Source: Nematostella vectensis (taxonomy: Eukaryota; Cnidaria; Anthozoa; Actiniaria; Edwardsiidae). From it: DNA of 64,000 nt. The stretch covers positions 8,581,719 to 8,645,718 of the forward strand of contig NC_064046.1 in NCBI RefSeq assembly GCF_932526225.1. The letters are read 5' to 3'. A model generated the notes under the pieces. That model did not search any database. It saw only the letters and a list, made by a program, of their open reading frames with translations, and was not told the DNA's origin. Below, in pieces: positions 10,801 through 19,199 of the stretch (within the stretch, counting starts at the first letter, position 1; every line of letters starts with the position of its first letter). The position numbers were made by a program, and so were the translations under genes.

Positions 10801-13800
10801 ACCACGCCACACCATGCAACAACACGCCACACCATGCAGCACCACACCACACCACACCATGCAACACCACACTACAACATTCAACACCACGCCATGCAAC
10901 ACCACACCACAACATGCAACACAACACCACACCATGCAACACCACACTACAACATTCAACACCATGCCATGCAACACCACACCACAACATGCAACACCAC
11001 ACCACACCATGCAACACCACGCCACACCATGCAACACCACACTACAACATTCAACACCACGCCATGCAACACCACACCACGCCATGCAACACCACACCAC
11101 ACCATGCAACACCACACTACAACATTCAACACCACACCACAACATGCAACACCACGCCACACCATGCAACACAACACCACACCACACCATGCAACACAAA
11201 ACCACACCATGCAACACCACACCACACCATGCAACACCACACCACAACATGCAACACCACACCACACCATGCAACACCACGCCACACCATGCAACACAAC
11301 ACCACACCACACCATGCAACAACACACCACACCATGCAACACAAAACCACACCATGCAACACCACACCACACCATGCAACAACACTTCACACCATGCAAC
11401 ACAACACCACACCATGAGACACCACACCATGCAACACCACGCCACGCCATGCAATACCACGCCACACCATGCATCAACACACCACAACATGCAACACAAC
11501 ACCACGCCATGCAACGCCACACCATGCAACACCACACCACACCATGCAACACCACGCCACACCATGCAACACCACACTACAACATGCAACACAACACCAC
11601 GCCATGCAATCCCACAACACAACATGCAACACCACGCCATGCAACACCACACCACAACATGCAACACAACACCACACGACAACATGCAACACAACATCAC
11701 ACCATGCAACAACACTTCACACCATGCAACACCACAATACACCATGCAACAACACTTCACACCATACAACACCACAATACACCATGCAACACCACACTAC
11801 AACATTCAACACCACACTACAACATGAAACACCACACCACACCATGCAACACCACACCACAACATGCAACACAATACCACAACATGCAACACCACACCAC
11901 ACCACAACATGCAACACAATACCACACCATGCAACACCACACCACACCACAACATGCAACACAATACCACACCATGCAACACCACGCCACACCGTGCAAC
12001 ACCATGCAACACCACACCACAACATGCAACACCACGCCACACCATGCAACACCACGCCACAACATGCAACACCACGCCACAACATGCAACACCACACCAC
12101 AACATGCAACACCACACCACAACATGCAACACAACATTACACCATGCAACATCACGCCACACCGTGCAACACCATGCAACACCACACCACAACATGCAAC
12201 ACCACGCCACACCATGCAACACCACACCATCCAACAACAGACCACAACAAAAAAAACATCTCATCACACCAAAACATCACACATAAACCATAGGAGGAGC
12301 ATAACTGTCACTCACCAGTACTTCCACCAATCAGCTGCTTGATATCATGTCTTCCATAGAACCAGCCCATTGTTACGCCACCAGAGGACTTCGCATTAGC
12401 ACCCTTCCCGCCATGCCCCGCGCCTATCTCGTCGCAGTCTGGCAGACATGGCTCGCCATAATAACCGACATTGACACCTGGACCACGCCCTTTAAAGTAA
12501 TTTTTATTTGAGTTAATGTCAACAGCAATCATAACAGTAGTAGCCATGATAATAAAAATAATAATAATAACAAATTATATATTAATTTCATTATATTGAT
12601 TTCGTTATCATTATCCTTATTATTATTAGTAGTATTGATAATAATAATGATATAATGATAGAAATTACAATGACGATGATTGTGGGGGTGATGATGATGT
12701 TGATAAAAGTGGTGTTGGTGATTTCAAAAATGATGGTGATGATAATAGTGGTAATTGAGCGATGATATGATGATAGTTGTGGTGATGATGACGATGATGA
12801 TGATGATGATGATAGTGGTCGCTATTATTATGATGAAGATACAATGAAGATGACGATGGTGATGATGGTGGTGATGATGATGATGATGATGACGACGACG
12901 ACGGCGGCGGCGATGATGATGATGATGATGATGATGACGATGGTGATGATGACGATGATGATTATGCTGGTGATGATCGCTTTTGACGAGTTTATGCATA
13001 GTTGCGTACCTGGGGTATTGGCCAAGTAAATCAACTCAGGGTACTCTGGAGTATAACCACCAAGGCACGTTCCTTGTCCGGTAGCGTCCACAGCACAGGT
13101 CATATTTACACTGGTGCTCACCCGTACGCTACCGATAATGGACCTCACAGACAGCCCATTTCGACCGCTGACCGTGACCACAGAACCTTCACCCAGAATG
13201 ATGTCCCCTCTAAAAGCAAGCACCGCTGTAGAATGGGACCAAACCCGGGGGCCTGGTCCGGTAAAGTTGCTATGCTCTAGAGTCATGTGATAGGTCTCGT
13301 GATGCCCATTTTTTATCACCGTGGCCGAGGGGAGACTGGTGTTGATATCAATTCTGTCCCCGTTGCCAAGCGTTAACCCTGTGAGATGATATACACTTAA
13401 ATCAACAGTACACAGCGGATTAGAGTGATTTTCATTGACCCGTGAATTACACTTAAGCGTATTACACTTTATTGTGATGTGATTCTATTGTTCTCTTTTG
13501 TGTTTTACTGACTATTACTCTTTGAGTATCACACTTTGTTTTATGAAAACCATAATGAAAAGCTTTTCTGATGATAACGTGGCATTCTAAAAGATAATAT
13601 GTACAGCTGTAATGTTGAGTTTAACCTGAAGAAGGCAAGCATTGGACGGTCGAAATTTCGTTAATATAAAAGCAACTCTGCGTTGTTTACGCATAACTGA
13701 AGATGCATCGACGCAGACCACAATAAAAATTGCTAAGTGCTTTTCTTATTACCGCAGTATTTTATGCACGCCCAAGTCTAACGGACGTCCTCAAGACGGG

Positions 13801-15783
13801 TATATATTTCGCGCGACATGACGGAAAAACATGACGCCTCAAATAAGCCCACTTCCTATCTAATAAGGCAGAAAGTTTCTCTAAGTACTAAGTGGGTACT
13901 AAGTACTGAGTGCATTTGACAAAATATCAAATGCGACTTATTTTTAATTGATGCGACTTTTTGTAAAGTGTCATTGAAATTTGAGCTTTTCGTCCTTGAG
14001 CCCATACGTAGCGCAAGGATGATTAAGGAAAAAACATCTTAAAAAGCCAAAATCTAGGTATTTGCATTTCGGCCTGGCGTTTTGGGGGTTTTGAAAATCA
14101 TTCCGGCATACAATGAACCGATGGCAATAGTAAGAAATCGTGGCTTCTTTATCTCGAATTGCGCATTTTTCAGGTTTTTCCTCCTGTCATTTCGTGCGTT
14201 ATTTTCGCGTCTGTGTAATGGAAAATGCTGTATGTGTGTAATTCTTTCGTGTAATTGAGAAACAACTTTCGCTACGACATTCCAGCGCAAGACATTATCA
14301 ACGGGTTTCCTATGTTTAAAGATACACCGTGGGGCAGCATGGGGTCTGAGACGAGCTCCAAAGGAACCGGGCCAAAAGGTTTCCTGGGACGTCACAACTC
14401 TTTCCAACCACAGGAAACCCAACAACAGGATATCCAATCATAACACGGATGGAACGCCTGGGACTATACTGTCGCTACGCTATTTCTTATCTGATCAATC
14501 TTTTATATTTCCTTAAAGAAGGCCAATCACGCTGCCATTTTATGCTCCCGCTCAATGGCGAGTCACACAAAGCATCCATTACCATCGTCTAATTCAAGCG
14601 AGTAACCAAGATAAAATATCGTCTATAACATATCAGGCTTTTTTTTTGTAGATTGTTATTTTAAATTTTCTTAGCGAATAAACCATTGTAGTTTCAATGA
14701 AACAATAACAAAGCAGTGGTTGATCGACATTCTTTAATTTGAGCCCTTGATATTGGCTTACGCAGCCACTTAACCGCCTGTACACAAGACAGCTCTGTCG
14801 GAACTGAGCGTCTGAAATACTTGCGAACTGACAGTAAAGTCAAATCTAGCCTAATTAGCACTCTGCTGTTATTATTGGATTGGATTGGTATATTTACTCT
14901 TATTTTTAACCCACGACACTTAATGCTTATACAAGACAAAATGGAAAATGAGATATGCAAAAATGCACTAAAAGAATGGGAGATGGGTAACAAGAGAGCG
15001 AAATTTTAAAAAAGTATACGATACCTCGGAATTCACAAGAGCATACAACGAGCCCCCCTTACTGAAACAGGCTAAACTGGCATATTTCGTCGTTTGACTA
15101 TTTTCTGATGCCGAAAATATCAATTTTAAAAGTCGCTGGAAAAAAATATCTGTTCCTTTTTCCCAGGAGTGACCGTTTTTTTTTACCAGCCAGCATTGGT
15201 TAGGATTTTTTTCCAACCACAGTGGTTAGGCATTTTAGCACATGAATAATTGGCCGTATAACCGATCTGGCGGTTTTTTCCCCAAGCAACCGCTCCAGCG
15301 CCCCAAAAATATTCCCAGCACAACTGGTTTGACTCCACAAATTTGCCAGGAGAACGATCCCCCCCCAGCAACCGAGTAGGCTAACATCTTCCCAGCCAGC
15401 AAAAAGAGGCTGCGGAACATATATTTTGCGGAACAGATCCGTTTTGTGCCCTTGAATTTAAATCAGTGATTTTTTTTTCAAAAGATAAACATTAATCCAA
15501 CAATCCAAAACACGTTCGTTTTTACACCTTACACACCATAAAACAAACGGTGCAAAGATACTCTGATAATACGCTTACAAATTCCAGGCAGTGATAATTG
15601 GGGTTCTTGATTTCGAATAGAGAATATGGATAGTTTACCTTGATTTTTATAACCCAGGACAGCGGAAAACTACAAAAGAAAATTTGGTGTTAGTCTCGAA
15701 TATTTGAACATGTCACAGAAATAATGAAGTTCCCTTACCTTAACAACAAAAAGAAGAACCTCGAAGAGACATTTCACCGCCAT
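4958..15783 (-). CDS. Adhesion-GPCR-like gene, N-terminal exons (glycine-rich ectodomain)
   Basis: Eleven exons join without a phase conflict: 15783-15739, 15669-15639, 13378-13010, 12489-12316, 9408-9329, 8295-8070, 7614-7533, 6967-6900, 6045-5999, 5913-5728 and 5029-4958 (or 4949), 460 codons in all. Exon 1 starts MAVKCLFEVLLFVVK, a signal peptide. Residues about 30-330 are rich in Gly and beta-type segments (GGVTMGWFYGRHDI, SSGGTIRLLGDK, GGLTGGSGG) with scattered Cys and N-glycosylation sites, suiting a secreted extracellular region. Residues about 360-460 look like the helical GAIN subdomain A. The next recognised exons, 3943-4059 and 892-1009, carry GAIN-B and GPS sequence, hence the receptor call. 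At least two short exons are missing from my model and the membrane part is off the left edge. The exon starting at 6045 has a weak pyrimidine tract. I do not recognise a named orthologue. Confidence 0.7.
5082..5151. mobile_element. 70-bp hairpin element
   Basis: CAGGGTCTTCTGGGTAATTT is matched at the other end by its reverse complement, with GGCGTC/GACGCC in the inner stem. It is an almost perfect hairpin of the MITE type, in a receptor-gene intron. Confidence 0.7.
5448..5697. mobile_element. TTAA-flanked MITE (piggyBac-like), copy 1
   Basis: The terminal inverted repeat AGCCGCATTGTCACCAGTTT lies directly inside TTAA on both sides, the target site of piggyBac-type transposons. The 250-bp element encodes no transposase. 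A diverged copy in the opposite orientation lies at 16791-17035, sharing the ends and the inner GATTACGTAACAATCTCC block. It sits 30 bp from the receptor exon that ends at 5728. Confidence 0.82.
6205..6790. repeat. 22-bp GATATC/GGGATCAAAAG minisatellite
   Basis: Units alternate GGGGATCAAAAGATATCAGAT and GGGGATCAAAAGGGAATCAGAT. The plus-strand open frame across it (GDQKISDGDQK type) is a by-product. It fills most of the receptor intron between the exons at 6900 and 6045. Confidence 0.93.
7013..7541 (-). repeat. 52-bp minisatellite containing a repeated 5' splice site
   Basis: Ten copies of the junction block ACTTACCACGACGTG (plus strand) occur at a strict 52-bp spacing, at 7061, 7113 and so on to 7529. 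On the minus strand each reads CACGTCGTG/GTAAGT, the last bases of the receptor exon 7614-7533 and its donor. The copy at 7529 is the real junction; the others lie downstream in the intron. Confidence 0.93.
7762..7835 (-). tRNA. tRNA-Asn-GTT: tRNA-Asn (GUU)
   Basis: The minus strand folds as a tRNA with a perfect acceptor stem GTCTCTG/CAGAGAC, discriminator G, and anticodon loop CTGTTAA in stem TTCGG/CCGAA. A TTTTT terminator follows about 10 bases downstream. One T-stem pair is mismatched (GGTTG/CCACC) and the T loop is TTCAAGC, so it may be weakly active or starting to decay. It is an intronless passenger in a receptor intron, on the same strand as the gene. Confidence 0.85.
8388..9320. mobile_element. 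CAGGCCCGTAC-ended DNA element, copy split by a LINE fragment
   Basis: The right end CCTTGGTACGGGCCTG and a decayed left end CAGGCCCCTCCCTAGG bracket sequence that matches the element at 40740-41082, including GTATCTCCACGG, CGTTTATTATCGGAT and ACTACAAAGCATAA (orientation reversed). The element is cut open by about 600 bp of LINE sequence (about 8505-9112). Its right end lies only 8 bp beyond the donor of the receptor exon 9329-9408. Confidence 0.72.
8507..9112 (+). mobile_element. 5'-truncated non-LTR retrotransposon (LINE) fragment
   Basis: The open frame ending at 8992 reads ERLHRLQRRGARIILKK, then WVSITARWNFHE, FKCLNGFCPSYLANIF, NYNTR and GLRSFSFSAAKLFNS. This is the typical C-terminal tail downstream of the reverse transcriptase in CR1/jockey-like LINEs. 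The catalytic RT motifs are absent, so it is a dead-on-arrival copy. Its 3' UTR runs to about 9112. It is inserted in the CAGGCCCGTAC element described for 8388-9320. Confidence 0.85.
9632..9764. mobile_element. 133-bp MITE with 5-bp target duplication ACCTT
   Basis: It begins CAGGGCCGTAGC and ends GCTAAGGCCCTG, an inverted terminal repeat with one or two mismatches. ACCTT stands directly outside both ends (9627-9631 and 9765-9769). It has no coding capacity and lies in a receptor-gene intron. Confidence 0.8.
10283..12240. repeat. Strand-asymmetric CACCACACCATGCAA minisatellite, about 2 kb
   Basis: Units of about 15 bp (ACACCATGCAACACC and variants with CGCC, AAC or ACT) fill nearly 2 kb of one receptor intron. 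The plus strand is almost free of G beyond the ATGC steps. The long open frames on both strands (His/Thr-rich on plus, Cys/Trp/Val-rich on minus) result from the unit lacking stops and shift frame repeatedly; I reject them as genes. Confidence 0.95.
12544..12990. repeat. (GAT)n / (TAA)n microsatellite tract
   Basis: Imperfect TGATGA and ATAATA runs fill the receptor intron between the exons 13378-13010 and 12489-12316. Confidence 0.9.
13379..15638. other. Large first introns of the receptor gene, old repeat sequence
   Basis: I see no exon here. About 13620-13665 (CCTGAAGAAGGC then GTCGAAATTTCG) resembles the 3' tails of retroelements, and the 14054-14437 minus open frame looks like a dispersed repeat with no recognisable domain. 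Confidence 0.4.
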
Positions 15784-16790
15784 AACAATCTACAAACCGA
15801 CTACTGCCAAACTGGCTCATCACTCCGGGATTTCCCTATGTTTTGTGCACCTGCATTTTAGCCTGTTTACTTAGTAGCAGTATTCTTTGTTTAAATGAGA
15901 CAAAAGTAAATAGTAATTCGACTAGAGAATAGGAAGCACGTGAATAATCAAAGAGGTTTAAAAAAATTTCCGCTATTTGTCATGACAAATAGTTAGGTAT
16001 CGGAAGTAGGCTCCTGCTAACATACTTTGGAGGAATAGATATTCAATAATTTCATAACAAATACCTTCCCATAACTGGCTTTACAGAGGTAGTTGGTTTA
16101 GAATTGTGTTATATTTAGTAAGGACAAATTATAACGTCACTAAACTAAGCCAATCAAGAAAACTTATGCGATAAATGTTTGAGTAACGTTGAGACTTTGT
16201 GGAATCAATAAATCTAGAGACGAGACAGTTTCAACGATTATATGCTTCCAGCAAGGGACACGCTACTTAGATATGTACAATTCTATATGACGCGAGTGCT
16301 TTATTTGTTTATTGAACGTTGTGAGAGGCAAGAACTGAAGTTTTGCAAATCTCCAATTCGAATGTGCTCGCTGGACATAAGTACTAAGGACTCAGAAATA
16401 TAGTGCGAGCCTCAGTTTCAGGCGAGCCGTTCGCAAACACCAGCATAATTCTAAGCTCAAACAGAAACAGATTCTTGCTAAACGCATGAAATTAGTTTCA
16501 AACCGAATCTTGCGCTGTATATTTGCTTCCTTTGTTTGTCCAGAGGGATATAAGAATTCGAAACTGCACTTTTATCAAGAAGCAGGATAGAAAGTGGGGA
16601 GGGGGGGGACTGATAAATGGATAAACAGGTTGCCTAGTGTTTTAGGGAGTCAGCCTAGGGCGCCTGTCAGTTCTTCAGACCTCTGGCCAAATTTTCATCT
16701 TTATCGAGACTTCTTGACAGCACGCCCATGTGTATTTTTAGATATCCTTCCTTCTTGAACCTCTCCCCTATTTGATATCAGATCCTTAAA
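15784..16790. promoter_or_regulatory. Upstream region of the receptor gene, no clear promoter motif
   Basis: This is the sequence 5' of the start codon at 15783 (minus). I find no obvious TATA or initiator. It is unique, AT-rich sequence without coding similarity. Confidence 0.25.
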
Positions 16791-17035
16791 GCCGCATTGT
16801 CACTAGTTTACTTTACTTTTCCGACGGAAAACTTAACCAAGACAAGAGAACTATGAGAATCCGTGATATTTAACAGGCCATCCACTCTTAATTCTCAGTC
16901 GCATTCTTAAGAAACTTCCAATAGACACACTGCTTTAACAACGCGAGATATTTCTTTGCGTTTTCCGTTAAAAATCATGGGAGATTGTTACGTAATCGAC
17001 CGGAAGTAAGCTCGTGACATTGCCTCTTTGATTTA
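16791..17035. mobile_element. TTAA-type MITE, copy 2 (diverged)
   Basis: TTAA then AGCCGCATTGTCACTAGTTT opens the element; the far end is GTGACATTGCCTCTTTGA, a decayed version of the same end. The inner part carries GGAGATTGTTACGTAATCGA, shared in reverse orientation with the copy at 5448-5697. Confidence 0.75.
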
Positions 17036-17172
17036 GTTTTTGGGAGAGACTCCAACCACCAGCGAAAACCTGCAATTACAGAAGAAAGCCAGAGTGCCCC
17101 CTAAGAGGTGAATATCTAACAAAGGGGCGTGGTCTACCAAAAACGGTTACGAACAGCACAGGCGAGGAGACA

Positions 17173-17260
17173 CAGGCCCGTAGCCAGGATTTTGAGCGGG
17201 GTGGTTCGTTTTTTCATTTCAGGGGACCAAATTTCCATTAGGGAATCAATACTTCAAATA
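17173..17260. mobile_element. Single end of a CAGGCCCGTAC-family element
   Basis: CAGGCCCGTAGCCAGGATTT and a following G-rich stretch match the left end of the element at 40740. I find no partner end nearby. Confidence 0.5.
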
Positions 17261-17453
17261 AATTCAATCTAATATTTAAAATGTTATTAATAGGGTTCTT
17301 TTTAATATAGAGACCATAGTCTCGTGATAGAGCTAATAATAATAAAGATAATTATTTTAAAAATATTTTATAGTCTTTTATAAGACATATTGATGTGCAC
17401 GGTATATCCAGCCAAACGTTATATTTTTTCGGTTAAATCTGAGCGGACCTTCC

Positions 17454-17695
17454 AGCCGGGTGGGGGGGACATCGGTCTCCCAGAGGACGACTTTAAGACA
17501 CGATACAACAGCCACACGCACTCCTTCAAACGCGAGAACAAAAGAAACGCAACTGAATTAAGTAAATACATCTGGACACTCAAAGAGAGCGGGGTAGAAC
17601 ATTCTGTCAGCTCGAAAAGAATAGCCCGTGCTACGCCCTACTCAAATAACAGCAAGCAATCAATGTTTACTAGAGAAATATTACATCATATGCAT
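17454..17695 (+). pseudogene. Fragment of a Penelope-like element GIY-YIG endonuclease
   Basis: The frame contains DDFKTRYNSH, KRNATELSKYIWTLKE and IARATPYSN, parallel to DFKTRYRNH, KRNSTELSKYIWSLKD and LARANPYSN in the next element (18539-18710). These strings belong to the C-terminal GIY-YIG part of Penelope-like polyproteins. It stops abruptly and lies directly before an RT fragment, as in the tandem partial copies seen in this class. Confidence 0.75.
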
Positions 17696-17704
17696 GGCTA
17701 GTTA

Positions 17705-18030
17705 AAGTACGCTCAACAAGAGAAACGTGCTCGCGTCCACGTGCCGTCACGCCTCAAAATTCCTCTTAAGAACCTTGTAAGCTGTTTAAGGTATATGGCC
17801 ATTCAACCATATATATACATATTTGACCTGACACCCAGTCAAATAGAGAAGATAAAGGAAGAAATATGTGCCGTTTTCTCCCGCAATGGCTTTAAAATCA
17901 CGATCGAGGCGAACAAGAAGGTGGTCAACTTCCTTGACGTTACGCTTGACCTGAGCAAGGGATCATTCAAGCCATACAGCAAACACCTAGTAACACGCCG
18001 TTATACGTCCAAAAAGATAGTTACCACTCG

Positions 18031-18082
<52 letters not shown>

Positions 18083-18853
18083 TCGTACTGAAAAACATCC
18101 CGCTCGGCGTGAACAAAAGGCTCAGCGAAACCTCATCGTCGCAGGAATGCTTTGACCAGGCTTCACCTGATTACCAACGCGCCTTGGACGAGAGGTGACT
18201 GGGCAAAGGCGACGTTGGAACATTACTTGGTACAATCCACCATTCAACAGCTAAGTGAAAACTAACGTAGGCAGCAAGTTCCTTAGTATTATTAAAAACT
18301 GTTTCAGACCAGGGCACCCCTTGGCTAAAATCTTTAACAGAAACACCTTAAAGCTAAGCTATTCTTGCATTCCCAGTCTAGCCGCCAAAATAAGCGCGCA
18401 TAATAAATCTGCAGTGACAATTGCAGTGACAAATCTAAATGTCCGCTTGACGGCTTGTGCCTAACCAGCAACGTCATCTACCAAGCAACGGTGAAGAGCG
18501 CAAAGGGCTATGAATCGCATGTAGGCCTCAATGCTAACGATTTCAAAACACGTTACCGTAATCATATGTCGTCTTTCCAGCATAGCTCAAAACGCAACTC
18601 AACTGAGCTAAGTAAATATATCTGGTCCCTTAAGGACAACTTAAGGACAGGCTTTAACTACGACATCTCTTGGATGAATTTAGCTCGCGCCAACCCGTAC
18701 TCTAATGTAAGCAGACGGTGCAAACGGTGTAATCTTTGCCTTACGGAGGAATATTTTATCATTTGTAAGCCGAACATGGGTTCTCTCAACAAACGTAATG
18801 AGCTTGCAACTACATGCCGCCATTCGCGCAAGTTTGTTTTAGGTAACACCTAA
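17705..18853 (+). pseudogene. Broken Penelope-like retroelement (RT end plus GIY-YIG)
   Basis: Frame pieces in order: LTPSQIEKIKEEICAVF and [13 protein letters not shown] (late RT palm/thumb); a 51-base C tract at 18031-18081; [13 protein letters not shown] and [29 protein letters not shown] and HPLAKIFNRNTLKLSYSC (linker); then CPLDGLCLTSNVIYQATV, YESHVGLN, KRNSTELSKYIWSLKD and RCNLCLTEEYFIIC, the GIY-YIG endonuclease and its cysteine-rich end, stopping at 18853. At least two frameshifts, a stop and the poly-C insertion show that it is dead. The 5' part of the RT is missing. The 3' tail carries a hammerhead motif at 18892-18953. Confidence 0.88.
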
Positions 18854-18891
18854 CCATCCTACAACATGTAAATTAGCCGTATCCATTCAGG

Positions 18892-18953
18892 CACGTATAC
18901 CTGATGAGAGCGAGCAAACATGACTCTCTCGAAACAGGCCTGTAGTAAACGTG
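18892..18953 (+). ncRNA. Hammerhead ribozyme of the Penelope-like element
   Basis: The core CTGATGA (18901-18907) and GAAA (18931-18934) are both intact. Stem II pairs GAGCGAG (18908-18914) with CTCTCTC (18924-18930), one mismatch. Stem III is the minimal palindrome CAGGCCTG (18935-18942). Stem I pairs 18892-18900 (CACGTATAC) with 18945-18953 (GTAAACGTG), eight of nine pairs. The cleavage triplet would be GTA with the cut after 18944. This is the type I, short-stem-III layout known from Penelope-like elements, where it processes the element's RNA. Confidence 0.85.
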
Positions 18954-18998
18954 AAATGAAGTTAGTTCTGAGTTGTCTTTTCTCCCCCTTCACCATCT

Positions 18999-18999
18999 A

Positions 19000-19032
<33 letters not shown>
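18999..19032. repeat. TA dinucleotide run
   Basis: A short (TA)n microsatellite lies just 3' of the Penelope-like element, before a GTAACTGATGTAACTGATG repeat. Confidence 0.9.
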
Positions 19033-19035
<3 letters not shown>

Positions 19036-19199
19036 ACTAATGTAACTGATGTAACTGATGTAGTTAATATGAAACTTAAGGCGAGTTATCAGGAGGTCAC
19101 AGATTAAAAGTTGATGGGTAGTATGTTCAAGATTGACCCTCTATTCATCACTATTTTCATAACTCACTTTGCCACCATCAATGCAATGGTATTGATCTG

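Noticed and set aside
10243-12342. Very long open frames on both strands (up to 667 codons)
   Set aside because: The tandem unit lacks stop codons in most frames; composition is a pure repeat, frames overlap on both strands, and the region is an intron between two well-phased exons.
13620-13665. Second hammerhead-like core (CTGAAGA ... CGAAA)
   Set aside because: The core has CTGAAGA instead of CTGATGA and I could not form stems I and III; it is probably an ordinary retroelement tail.
14054-14437. 127-codon minus-strand open frame
   Set aside because: No domain, no coding-like exon borders, and it lies within a receptor intron; it looks like old repeat sequence.
18031-18081. Poly-proline coding stretch in the Penelope-like frame
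   Set aside because: It is a 51-base C tract, a homopolymer insertion or expansion that breaks the RT frame, not a protein feature.
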